A stretch of 9,000 nucleotides of DNA from Gammaproteobacteria bacterium (GCA_027021095.1 JALUUZ010000378.1:1-9000); one strand, 5' to 3'. Positions 1-6,960 are shown, counted from the stretch's first letter. Notes: generated by a model from the sequence alone, not told the origin. Program-made: numbers and translations.

Positions 1-822
1 AACGACTTCTACCACGAAATGAAGGAAGCGGACGTACTGAAACAGGTCTCACTGGTGTACGGGCAGATGAACGAGCCGCCCGGCAACCGCCTGCGGGTCG
101 CGCTGTCCGGTTTGACCATGGCCGAGTACTTCCGTGACGAAGGCCGTGACGTGCTGTTTTTCGTCGACAATATCTACCGTTACACACTGGCCGGCACCGA
201 GGTATCGGCATTGCTTGGACGCATGCCTTCGGCAGTGGGCTACCAGCCGACACTGGCCGAGGAGATGGGTGCATTGCAGGAGCGGATCACCTCGACCAAG
301 ACCGGTTCGATCACTTCGATCCAGGCAGTCTATGTGCCGGCGGACGACCTGACCGACCCGTCACCGGCAACGACCTTTGCGCACCTCGATGCGACCCTGG
401 TGCTGTCACGCCAGATTGCGGAGCTGGGCATCTATCCGGCGGTAGACCCGCTGGATTCCACCAGCCGCCAGCTCGACCCGCTGGTCATCGGCCAGGATCA
501 CTACGAAACCGCACGGGCGGTGCAGGGCACGCTGCAACGCTACAAGGAATTGAAGGACATTATCGCCATCCTCGGCATGGATGAGCTGTCGGAAGACGAT
601 AAACTGATCGTTGCCAGGGCGCGAAAGATCCAGCGTTTCCTGTCGCAGCCGTTTTTCGTCGCCGAGACCTTTACCGGCACGGCCGGCAAGTATGTGCCAT
701 TGAGCGAGACGATCCGCGGTTTCAAGGCCATCGTCGAAGGGGAGATGGACCAGTATCCGGAGCAGGCCTTTTACATGGTCGGCAATATCGATGAAGTGAT
801 CGAGAAAGCGAAAGAAGTCTGA
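1..822 (+). CDS. atpD: F1 ATP synthase subunit beta, 3' part (N-terminus outside window)
   Basis: Catalytic beta subunit of the F1 sector of ATP synthase, which makes ATP from ADP and phosphate on the cytoplasmic face of the inner membrane. The frame is open from base 1 (N-D-F-Y-H-E before the first in-window Met), so this is a partial gene: about 273 residues, against about 460 in E. coli. The P-loop and the catalytic Glu of the GERTREGND segment lie just upstream, outside the window. Visible hallmarks are the Walker B region (VLFFVDNIYR), the near-invariant stretch from GTEVSALLGRMPSAVGYQPT through ITSTKTGSITS and DPSPATTFAHLDA, and the C-terminal helical domain. The DELSEED motif that touches gamma and epsilon reads DELSEDD (bases 580-600), a conservative change. 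Stop TGA at 820-822 lies 4 bases before atpC, as expected inside the atp operon. Identity is not in doubt. Confidence 0.98.
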   Translation, partial: NDFYHEMKEADVLKQVSLVYGQMNEPPGNRLRVALSGLTMAEYFRDEGRDVLFFVDNIYRYTLAGTEVSALLGRMPSAVGYQPTLAEEMGALQERITSTKTGSITSIQAVYVPADDLTDPSPATTFAHLDATLVLSRQIAELGIYPAVDPLDSTSRQLDPLVIGQDHYETARAVQGTLQRYKELKDIIAILGMDELSEDDKLIVARARKIQRFLSQPFFVAETFTGTAGKYVPLSETIRGFKAIVEGEMDQYPEQAFYMVGNIDEVIEKAKEV

Positions 823-826
823 GAAC

Positions 827-1252
827 ATGGCATCTAAAATTCATATTGATATCGTCAGTGCCGAAGAGGAAATCTACTCTGGTGAGGCGAGCATGGTGTT
901 TGCGCCTGGTGAAATGGGTGAGTTGGGCATCGCGCCCCAGCACACCCCGTTGATGACCCGGCTGAAACCGGGCGCGGTGCGGGTGCAGACCGAGGATGCC
1001 GAGGAGCTGTCGTTCTATGTTTCAGGCGGCATGCTCGAAGTGCAGCCTCATATCGTTACCGTGCTGGCCGATACCGCACGCCGTGCCGCGGATATCGACG
1101 AGGCTGCGGCGATGCAGGCCAAGGAACGTGCCGAGCAGGCCTTGCAGGACAAGGCATCGGAAATCGATATCGCGCGTGCCCAGGCCGAACTGGCCGAGGC
1201 GATCGCGCAGTTACGTGCGCTGGAAAGCCTGCGTAAAAATCTGAAGCGCTGA
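827..1252 (+). CDS. atpC: F1 ATP synthase subunit epsilon
   Basis: Epsilon subunit of the F1 central stalk. It couples rotation to catalysis and can inhibit ATP hydrolysis through its C-terminal helices. The 141-residue product has the usual length. Residues about 1-85 form the N-terminal beta-sandwich, with the family signature G-E-L-G-I-A-P-Q-H-T-P-L followed by L-K-P-G-A-V-R-V. Residues about 86-141 are Ala/Glu/Arg-rich and predicted helical, matching the helical hairpin. The ATG lies 4 bases after the atpD stop; the Shine-Dalgarno is weak, so translation is probably coupled to atpD. It is the last gene of the atp operon. No convincing terminator (stem plus T-run) is visible in the 38 bases before the next gene, so readthrough into the FKBP gene is possible. 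Confidence 0.97.
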   Translation: MASKIHIDIVSAEEEIYSGEASMVFAPGEMGELGIAPQHTPLMTRLKPGAVRVQTEDAEELSFYVSGGMLEVQPHIVTVLADTARRAADIDEAAAMQAKERAEQALQDKASEIDIARAQAELAEAIAQLRALESLRKNLKR

Positions 1253-1290
1253 GCCGCTGAAACCAAGCATTAAGGATTGAGTAAAAGCCC

Positions 1291-1779
1291 ATGAGCGAGA
1301 ATACGATCGTCCAGAACAAGGCTGTTTATTTCACCTACCGGGTGACCGACGAGGAAGGGAACCTGATGGAGCAGAGCGACCTGCCGATCGGCTACGTGCA
1401 TGGCGCAAACAGCGGCTTGTTGCCGAAACTCGAAGAAGCGCTGGCCGGGCACAAGGAAGGGGATGAACTTGAAATCGACGTGTCGCCCGAAGAAGGGTTC
1501 GGCCAGCCGGATCCTGACCTGATCTATCGTGACAAGCTCGATAACGTTCCGCCTGAATACCGCTTCGTCGGTGCCACGCCGCAGTTCCAGAACGACCAGG
1601 GTGACGTCAAGACCTTCACCGTGACCAGTATCGAGAACAATGAAATCACCATGGATGGCAACCATCCCTATGCCGGCAAGACGATCCGTTTCGTTGTCAA
1701 GGTTCACGAGGTGCGTGACGCGGACAATGATGAGATCGCCAGCGGCCGTCCCAAGGACGCACCGCCGATCATTCATTGA
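1291..1779 (+). CDS. SlyD-like FKBP-type peptidyl-prolyl cis-trans isomerase
   Basis: Cytoplasmic proline isomerase/chaperone of the SlyD/SlpA branch of FKBPs; no signal peptide is present. The 162-residue protein shows the split FKBP fold: residues about 1-72 (VYFTYRV, Y-V-H-G, L-P-K-L-E-E-A-L-A-G-H-K-E-G-D), an inserted flap (IF) chaperone domain at about 74-122, and a return to the FKBP fold at M-D-G-N-H-P-Y-A-G-K (121-130) and VVKVHEV. The D-G-N-H-x-x-A-G signature and Y-x-H-G point to SlyD rather than SlpA. However, the His/Cys-rich metal-binding tail of E. coli SlyD is absent and the protein ends in PPIIH, so I give no symbol. AAGGA at 1272-1276 is a candidate ribosome binding site but sits rather far (14 bases) from the ATG. 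It lies 38 bases after atpC and about 80 bases before glmU, an uncommon position for an FKBP gene in the E. coli-type order. Confidence 0.92.
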   Translation: MSENTIVQNKAVYFTYRVTDEEGNLMEQSDLPIGYVHGANSGLLPKLEEALAGHKEGDELEIDVSPEEGFGQPDPDLIYRDKLDNVPPEYRFVGATPQFQNDQGDVKTFTVTSIENNEITMDGNHPYAGKTIRFVVKVHEVRDADNDEIASGRPKDAPPIIH

Positions 1780-1817
1780 TCGTTCACGGCGCGGTTCGTG
1801 ACTTGACTGCCCGTGTT

Positions 1818-1826
1818 TGCTAGCAT
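1818..1826 (+). promoter_or_regulatory. Possible extended -10 promoter for glmU
   Basis: TGC followed by TAGCAT (1821-1826) fits an extended -10 element (TGnTAnnnT, four of six -10 bases). TTGACT at 1803-1808 resembles a -35 but lies only 12 bases away, too close to pair with it. Transcription would start about 30 bases before the glmU start codon. Sequence match only; glmU could equally be read from upstream. Confidence 0.25.
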
Positions 1827-1862
1827 TGTGCAGTCTTTCTCTCGATCATGGTGTATGCAGAC

Positions 1863-3233
1863 ATGACACAGGCACTTACTATCGTCATTCTCGCGGCCGG
1901 CAAAGGCACGCGTATGAAATCCAACCTGCCGAAGGTGTTGCATCCGCTTGCCGGCAGACCGCTGCTGGATCACTGCTACCAGACCGCACGAAGCCTGGCG
2001 CCGCATCGGATCCAGATCGTCTATGGTCACGGTGGCGGGCAGGTCAAGAGTGCCCTGGCGCATGCCGATGCCGAGTGGGTGGAGCAGGTGCAGCAGCTGG
2101 GTACCGGGCATGCGGTACAACAGGCCGTACCGGGGATCGGGGACGATCAGACCGTGCTGATCCTGTATGGTGACGTGCCGCTGCTGACAGCCGAGACGCT
2201 GGCCAGCCTGGTGGATGAAGTCAATGATTCCACACTGGCCCTGCTGACGGTCAGGCTCGATGATCCATCCGGTTACGGGCGTATCGTGCGAAACGAGCAC
2301 GGTAAGGTGCTGCGCATCGTCGAGGAAAAAGATGCCAGTGAAACGGAAAAGGAAATCGACGAAATCAATACAGGTATTCTCGCGGTGCGCGGCCGCCTGC
2401 TGAAAAAATGGCTGAGCCGCCTGCAGAGTGACAATGCCCAGGGAGAGTATTACCTGACCGACATCATCGGTATGGCGGTGCAGGATGGAGTCACGGTCGC
2501 GAGCCAGTCTCCGGTTTCGGTCGACGAGATCCTTGGCGTGAACGACAAGCGCCAGCTGGCTTACCTGGAGCGCTGTTACCAGTTGCGCCAGGCGCAGGAA
2601 CTGATGCGCCAGGGAGCGACGCTGCTGGATCCGGCACGCTGTGACATCCGCGGCCGTGTCAGTCTCGGCAGCGATGTCTGCATCGATGTCAATGTCATTT
2701 TTGAAGGTGACGTGCAGCTCGGCGACGATATTCATATCGGTGCCAATTGTCTTATCAAGGACAGCGTGATCGGCAACGGCACACAGATCCTGCCGAACAC
2801 GCTGATCGACAGTGCGCGCATCGGGCAGCAGTGCCGGATCGGCCCGTTTGCCCGTATCCGTCCACAGACCACCATCGCCGACCAGGTGCACATCGGTAAT
2901 TTCGTCGAAGTCAAGAAGTCTGATATCGCGCAGGGCAGCAAGGCCAATCACCTGACTTATCTTGGCGATTCCAGTATTGGAGCAGGGGTCAACATCGGTG
3001 CCGGTACGATTACCTGTAACTACGATGGCGCCAACAAGTTCAGGACCGTGATCGAGGACAATGTGTTCATCGGTTCTTCCACCCAGCTGGTGGCGCCGGT
3101 CAGGGTCGAGGAAGGCGCGACCATCGGTGCCGGTTCGACGATTACCAAGGATGCGCCGGCCGGAGAGCTGACGTTGACGCGGGCAAAGCAAGTAACCATC
3201 GAAGGCTGGAAGAGGCCGGTCAAGAAAACATAG
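1863..3233 (+). CDS. glmU: Bifunctional GlmU: GlcN-1-P acetyltransferase / GlcNAc-1-P uridylyltransferase
   Basis: Makes UDP-GlcNAc, the precursor of peptidoglycan and lipid A, in two cytoplasmic steps: acetylation of glucosamine-1-phosphate with acetyl-CoA, then uridylyl transfer from UTP. The N-terminal nucleotidyltransferase (residues about 1-229) shows the signature L-A-A-G-K-G-T-R-M at 10-18, K24 in LPKVLH, the metal-binding D104 in GDVPLL, and N227 in GVND. A linker helix leads to the C-terminal left-handed beta-helix of hexapeptide repeats (about 250-456). Acetyltransferase residues R333, K351, H363, Y366, N377 and K392 are present at the same numbers as in E. coli GlmU. I chose ATG 1863 because it gives exactly 456 residues, the E. 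coli length. An in-frame ATG at 1848 would add MVYAD; neither start has a strong Shine-Dalgarno. Unlike in E. coli, glmS does not follow directly. Confidence 0.98.
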   Translation: MTQALTIVILAAGKGTRMKSNLPKVLHPLAGRPLLDHCYQTARSLAPHRIQIVYGHGGGQVKSALAHADAEWVEQVQQLGTGHAVQQAVPGIGDDQTVLILYGDVPLLTAETLASLVDEVNDSTLALLTVRLDDPSGYGRIVRNEHGKVLRIVEEKDASETEKEIDEINTGILAVRGRLLKKWLSRLQSDNAQGEYYLTDIIGMAVQDGVTVASQSPVSVDEILGVNDKRQLAYLERCYQLRQAQELMRQGATLLDPARCDIRGRVSLGSDVCIDVNVIFEGDVQLGDDIHIGANCLIKDSVIGNGTQILPNTLIDSARIGQQCRIGPFARIRPQTTIADQVHIGNFVEVKKSDIAQGSKANHLTYLGDSSIGAGVNIGAGTITCNYDGANKFRTVIEDNVFIGSSTQLVAPVRVEEGATIGAGSTITKDAPAGELTLTRAKQVTIEGWKRPVKKT

Positions 3234-3270
3234 CCGCTGTGCGTAACACTCCCGTATGAGAAACGCTTTG

Positions 3271-3290
3271 GTAGGGTGCGTTTACGCACC
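3271..3290 (+). repeat. REP-like element: GTAG plus GGTGCG-TTTA-CGCACC hairpin
   Basis: GTAG (3271-3274) is followed at once by a perfect 6-bp inverted repeat, GGTGCG (3275-3280) and CGCACC (3285-3290), with a TTTA loop; A-T pairing at the loop can extend the stem to 7 bp. A GTAG or GGAG tetranucleotide directly 5' of a short GC-rich palindrome is the hallmark of REP sequences mobilised by REP-associated tyrosine transposases (RAYTs). It lies 37 bases after the glmU stop, the typical intergenic site for such elements. Only one clear copy is in the window, so that it is repeated in the genome is inference. It could also stabilise the 3' end of glmU mRNA; no T-run follows, so it is not a standard terminator. 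Confidence 0.6.
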
Positions 3291-3377
3291 ATTCCCCGTG
3301 TGGTTTGCTTTGACAGGTCGTGATTCTAGCAACCCCCGCCTGAATGCTCCCGCGGCCCGCAAGCTTTTTTCTGCGCC

Positions 3378-3392
3378 GCCTCTGAGCGAGGC
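3378..3392. terminator. Small hairpin between convergent glmU and the GGDEF-EAL gene
   Basis: GCCTC-TGAGC-GAGGC is a perfect 5-bp stem with a 5-base loop, placed 8 bases beyond the - strand GGDEF-EAL stop codon and about 145 bases beyond glmU. Convergent genes often share a bidirectional terminator here. Neither strand has a proper T-run directly after the stem, so termination activity is doubtful. Confidence 0.25.
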
Positions 3393-3400
3393 AATGTGTT

Positions 3401-5890
3401 TTACGATCCCGCAGGGACCGTGTTTTTTTTCCCGGTTTTTTCAGGTTTGTCCTGTTCTCCGGCTGGATTCGCCAGCACCTGCAGCGAATCCAGCAGTTCC
3501 AGGTCGGAGACCGGCATCGGTGTATGCACATAATAGCCCTGCATAAAATCGACATCGATCCGCCGCAACTGGTCACAGGTATCCCTGTCGTGCACATACT
3601 CGGCCACGGTACGCAGCCCCATGACCTTGCCGATATGGTTGATCGATTCGACCATCGCATAGTTGGTCGAGTCGGTGGTGATGTCGCGGATAAAGCTGCC
3701 GTCGATCTTGAGATAGTCTACCGGCAGGTTCTTCAGGTAACCGAACGAGGACAGGCCGCTGCCGAAATCGTCGAGTGCAAACTTGCAGCCAAGCAGTTTC
3801 ATGTTGCGCATGAATCTGACTGTGGCGGGGACATTGGCGATCGCTGCGGTTTCGGTGATCTCGAAGCAGATTGCCGAGGCCGGGATCGGGCTTTGCTGCA
3901 GCAGGTCGCGGATAAAGCCAAGCAGTGCATCGTCGTTCAGCGTCGCCCAGGAGATATTGATATTGATCTCGACTTCGTTGCGCTCGATAAAGCGGATGAT
4001 ATGCGGATCGGTCAGCGTATGGGTGATCACCCAGCGGTCGATGCGCGGCATCAGTCCGAAGCGTTCGGCAGCCGGCAGGAACGAGCCTGGGAAATGTATC
4101 GTGCCGTCGCGCTCGATCAGCCGCAGCAGTATCTCGTAGCGGCAGACCCGGTTTGAATCATCGGTGGAGACGATGCGTTGCGTGAACAGGCTGAACGCGT
4201 TGTCGTTCAGCGCATTCTCGATCTGCGTAATCCACTGCATCTCGCTGTGCATACGCGAAAGTTCTGTGTCGGACGGTTCGTAGAGGTGGATGCGGTTGCG
4301 GCCCAGGTTCTTGGCCGCGTAACAGGCCACATCGGCATGCCGCATGACATCGGTATAGGACATCGCGCGGTACTGAATCGGCACGACGCCGATGCTGGCA
4401 CCGATACGGAAGATCTTGCCTTCCCAGCTGAAACTGAAATTGCTGATCAGTTTCAGTAATTTCTCCGCGACCGTCTTTGCCTGTTCGATTGTGTGATGGG
4501 GCAGCAGGATACCGAATTCATCACCGCCAAGCCTGGCCACCAGGTCTGTTTCACCCATCTCCTGGCGGATCATGCCCGACAGCTGCTGCAGCATTGCGTC
4601 GCCGGCCAGGTGGCCGCAGGTGTCATTGACGATCTTGAACTGATCCAGGTCCAGGTAGAGGACAGCATGGTGCTCGTTACGCCGGCTGTGTTCGACGATG
4701 TTGCGCAAGCGGCGTTCGAAATGACTGCGGTTGACCAGGTCGGTCAGTGCGTCGTGCGAGGCCTGGTGCTCGAGCTGGCGTGCAAGCTCACGTGCCTCGG
4801 TGACATTGCGGAAGACCGCGACCACGCCCTTGATATGTTGCTCGGCATCGCGGATCGGTGCAATCGAGTTATGTACCGGGATTTCCTTTTTCAGTTTTGA
4901 AATCAGTATCACATTGTCGATGTTGAAACGGGTGGTGCCCTGGGTCAGACACTCGTCGATCTGTCCTGTCAGCGGAGCACGGGTTTTCTCATCAGCCAGG
5001 CACAGTACCGTTTCAAGCTGGCGTGACTGGGCCTCGGTGTCGGTCCAGCCGGTGAGTTCGCAGGCGGTCGGGTTGATATAGTCTATCTTGCCGGTTTCAT
5101 CCGTGGTGATGACCCCTTCGGCGATCGATTCGAAGGTCACCAGCAGGCGCTCCTTTTCGGTATGCAGCTGCCTTTGTGCCAGCAGGATACTTTTGAGCAT
5201 TCTGTTGAAACCGTCGAACAACTGCCCGATTTCGGCTTTTTCATTGGTCGTAACGGTGACCGAATAATTCGCGGTGGTCGAGACCTGGTTGACCGCTTCA
5301 GCCAGCTGGCGTATCGGCCGGGTGAAAAACCGCTGGGCAAACAGGGCAGCTAGGAACGAGAACAGCAACAACAACGGTACGATCAGTTTCATGTTGGAGA
5401 TATAGTGTGCGATGCGGCTGTTCAGCGCATCGGCGGAAAGCCTGAGGTAGACATGACCGTAGTCGTTGTACTGGTAGAGCACCGGTAGGTACAGGTGGAT
5501 ATAGTCATCCTTGATCAGGGTCGTATTCGGTTGCAGCGTGACCGGCGCAGTGTACTTGTCCTGGTTGTGTACATAGGTCAGTTCCGGCTTGTGTTCTTTA
5601 TTGTAGATTTCAACCTGGCGTATCTGCGAGAAGGTTTCCAGCTTGGCAGCGATATCGGCAGCGATGTCGGCACTGGATTCGGCGCCCGGTTGCGGGGTGT
5701 GCTTCAGCAGCCTGACGAAATCCTGGATCAGTACGTTGACGACCTTGTTGGCGACATCGACTGTCTGTTTGCGCACTGCCTTGAGGTCCGAGTAGGAAAT
5801 TGCCAGGATGGTGATGATCAGCAGCAGGGAAAAGGAAACGAAGATGACCAGGGTGAGTCGGGATTGAATTGACAGGTGCTTGCCGATCAT
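3401..5890 (-). CDS. Membrane-bound GGDEF-EAL c-di-GMP enzyme with periplasmic sensor, HAMP and PAS
   Basis: Inner-membrane protein of 829 residues predicted to turn over cyclic di-GMP. Order: TM1 about 12-33; periplasmic region about 34-167, possibly CHASE8-like (family name is a guess); TM2 about 168-187; HAMP about 188-240; PAS about 245-365; GGDEF about 374-538; EAL about 553-795. The GGDEF motif is intact (455-459) and DLDQFKIVND carries the expected metal and GTP residues, but the inhibitory I-site RxxD reads GETD (446-449), so product feedback is probably lost. The EAL motif reads E-I-L, yet all eight phosphodiesterase residues are present with RocR-like spacing: E586, N645, E677, D707, D708, K728, E764, Q784. 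Net hydrolysis seems likely, with GGDEF active or acting as a GTP sensor; this is inference. The start codon overlaps the rhodanese stop as ATGA (5887-5890), indicating translational coupling; no clear Shine-Dalgarno is seen. Confidence 0.93.
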   Translation of the reverse strand: MIGKHLSIQSRLTLVIFVSFSLLLIITILAISYSDLKAVRKQTVDVANKVVNVLIQDFVRLLKHTPQPGAESSADIAADIAAKLETFSQIRQVEIYNKEHKPELTYVHNQDKYTAPVTLQPNTTLIKDDYIHLYLPVLYQYNDYGHVYLRLSADALNSRIAHYISNMKLIVPLLLLFSFLAALFAQRFFTRPIRQLAEAVNQVSTTANYSVTVTTNEKAEIGQLFDGFNRMLKSILLAQRQLHTEKERLLVTFESIAEGVITTDETGKIDYINPTACELTGWTDTEAQSRQLETVLCLADEKTRAPLTGQIDECLTQGTTRFNIDNVILISKLKKEIPVHNSIAPIRDAEQHIKGVVAVFRNVTEARELARQLEHQASHDALTDLVNRSHFERRLRNIVEHSRRNEHHAVLYLDLDQFKIVNDTCGHLAGDAMLQQLSGMIRQEMGETDLVARLGGDEFGILLPHHTIEQAKTVAEKLLKLISNFSFSWEGKIFRIGASIGVVPIQYRAMSYTDVMRHADVACYAAKNLGRNRIHLYEPSDTELSRMHSEMQWITQIENALNDNAFSLFTQRIVSTDDSNRVCRYEILLRLIERDGTIHFPGSFLPAAERFGLMPRIDRWVITHTLTDPHIIRFIERNEVEININISWATLNDDALLGFIRDLLQQSPIPASAICFEITETAAIANVPATVRFMRNMKLLGCKFALDDFGSGLSSFGYLKNLPVDYLKIDGSFIRDITTDSTNYAMVESINHIGKVMGLRTVAEYVHDRDTCDQLRRIDVDFMQGYYVHTPMPVSDLELLDSLQVLANPAGEQDKPEKTGKKNTVPAGS

Positions 5891-6807
5891 TTGGCATTGT
5901 CATCCGGTTTGACGATCGGCAGGCTGCGATCGTTGCCCCACTCGAGCCAGGCGCCGTCATAGACTGATACCTTGTAGCCGAGCATGCTCAGCACGAAAAA
6001 AGAAACGGCTGATTCCTTGCCCCGGTTGCAATAGGTGATGACAGGTACGCGTTTGTCCAGGTGTTTGTACAGTGCTTTGAGCGTACCCCAAGGTTTGAGC
6101 TTGTAGAGGCCGTCCACCAGTTCGAGGTTCATGTTCCATGGAATACTTTGGGCCCGCGGGATGTGGCCAAAACGTTTCGCCTTTGAACTCAGGCCGAGGT
6201 ATTCATCGCGGCTGCGTGAGTCGATGATCGTGACCTGTGGATTGTCGATGGCCAGCAGGGTGCCGAATTTCGTCGACAGATACTGATGCGCGATGACCGG
6301 TACATAATTGGAAGGTTTGCGGGTAAAGGTTTTCTGGGTGGTGGCGCGTTTTTCGCGTACCCACTGGTTGTATCCGCCGTTCAGAATGCTGATCTTGCGG
6401 TGACCGTAGATCTTCAATACCCAGTAGAACCTGGCGGCATTTTTGAGCAGGCCGTTGTCGTAGATCACGATCCAGTGGCCGTTCTTCAGCCCCGCGCGGC
6501 GGAACAGCTGGCGTATCCTGACCGGCGGCGCGACGCGGTTTCCATAAGAGTGCTTGATGAATGTGTCATCGACCGGCAGGTTGATTGCGTTGCGTATGTG
6601 CCCTGCTTTATACTGGTCCGGCGGTCGTACATCGATAATGAGTATGTTCCGGTTCGCAAGTCTTTCGGCCAGCCAGTTTGTATCGGCCAACAGCCGGGAA
6701 CGGGCGGTCTTTTTCGCCGCGTAAAGGTCCGTAGACAGCAGCAGACAGCCAGAGAGATAAACAGTTATCAAAAAAAAGACGGAGTCTTTGATTCTGCCAA
6801 TAATCAT
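5887..6807 (-). CDS. Exported tandem-domain rhodanese (sulfurtransferase-like) protein
   Basis: Protein of 306 residues with two rhodanese domains, about 38-160 and 172-295. The second holds the candidate nucleophile Cys260 in the loop C-N-R-G-K-E-S. In the first, the equivalent position is Asp117 (V-I-Y-D-N-G), so that domain is inactive, as is usual in two-domain sulfurtransferases (thiosulfate or 3-mercaptopyruvate types). The loop is not the classical CRKGVT or CGSGVT, so the sulfur donor cannot be named. The N-terminus (K7, hydrophobic 10-24) is an export signal. L-S-G-C at 18-21 fits a lipobox, which would make it a lipoprotein, but L-Y-A/A-K-K near residue 30 could be a signal peptidase I site. 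Either way it would act in the envelope. ATG 6805-6807 is the first usable start after an in-frame stop at 6847-6849; no Shine-Dalgarno precedes it. First gene of the pair with the GGDEF-EAL gene. Confidence 0.9.
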   Translation of the reverse strand: MIIGRIKDSVFFLITVYLSGCLLLSTDLYAAKKTARSRLLADTNWLAERLANRNILIIDVRPPDQYKAGHIRNAINLPVDDTFIKHSYGNRVAPPVRIRQLFRRAGLKNGHWIVIYDNGLLKNAARFYWVLKIYGHRKISILNGGYNQWVREKRATTQKTFTRKPSNYVPVIAHQYLSTKFGTLLAIDNPQVTIIDSRSRDEYLGLSSKAKRFGHIPRAQSIPWNMNLELVDGLYKLKPWGTLKALYKHLDKRVPVITYCNRGKESAVSFFVLSMLGYKVSVYDGAWLEWGNDRSLPIVKPDDNAK

Positions 6808-6829
6808 ATTGTTATGTCGGGAGACAGTG

Positions 6830-6835
6830 ATTATA
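6830..6835 (-). promoter_or_regulatory. Perfect TATAAT -10 for the rhodanese / GGDEF-EAL unit
   Basis: On the - strand the hexamer is exactly TATAAT, 22 bases before the rhodanese ATG. Transcription would begin near 6823, giving a leader of about 15 bases with no Shine-Dalgarno. The best -35 match, TTGATA, is 21 bases upstream, too far for a standard sigma-70 promoter, so an activator or another start may be involved. A small dyad, TGTC-GGGA-GACA (6815-6826), overlaps the predicted start and might be an operator, but it is short enough to be chance. Confidence 0.4.
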
Positions 6836-6906
6836 GTTATTGTTATTCAGAATACTTATCAAACTCTTTAACTATTGTCCAAAATACCCTGGTTTTCAAC
6901 GTAAAC

Positions 6907-6935
6907 TTAATCAAAAGAGTCAATTTTTATACAAT
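6907..6935 (+). promoter_or_regulatory. Candidate glmS promoter in the AT-rich divergent region
   Basis: TACAAT (6930-6935) matches five of six -10 bases. A weak -35, TTAATC (6907-6912), sits 17 bases upstream. This would give a glmS leader of roughly 30-35 bases. The surrounding 6831-6974 is only about 23% GC, so several other -10-like hexamers are possible and the assignment is tentative. Because the neighbouring upstream gene points away, glmS must have a promoter in or near this region. Confidence 0.3.
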
Positions 6936-6960
6936 ATTACATAGATATTGTTAATGATAT

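Noticed and set aside
406..828. 140-codon open frame antisense to atpD, and other overlapping frames within the large genes
   Set aside because: Shadows of strongly conserved genes; no independent domain, start signal or composition support.
1784..1801. TCACG/CGTGA inverted repeat after the FKBP gene as a terminator
   Set aside because: The stem is 5 bp with an 8-base loop and no T-run follows; too weak to call.
1773..3191. 472-codon open frame antisense to glmU
   Set aside because: It mirrors glmU, whose GC-rich codon use clears stops from the opposite strand. The translated sequence is Asp/Gln/His-rich with no recognisable domain, and glmU is certain.
3310..3315. Perfect TTGACA in the glmU/GGDEF-EAL intergenic region
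   Set aside because: No acceptable -10 lies 15-19 bases downstream (the sequence there is CCCCCG-like), and no + strand gene follows.
3342..3370. Terminator ending in the T6 run at 3365-3370
   Set aside because: The GC-rich bases before the T-run (CCGCGGCCCGC) do not fold into a stable stem directly adjoining it; only three outer pairs form.
3524..4156. 210-codon + strand frame antisense to the EAL domain
   Set aside because: The EAL frame carries all catalytic residues at the family spacing; the antisense frame has no recognisable features.
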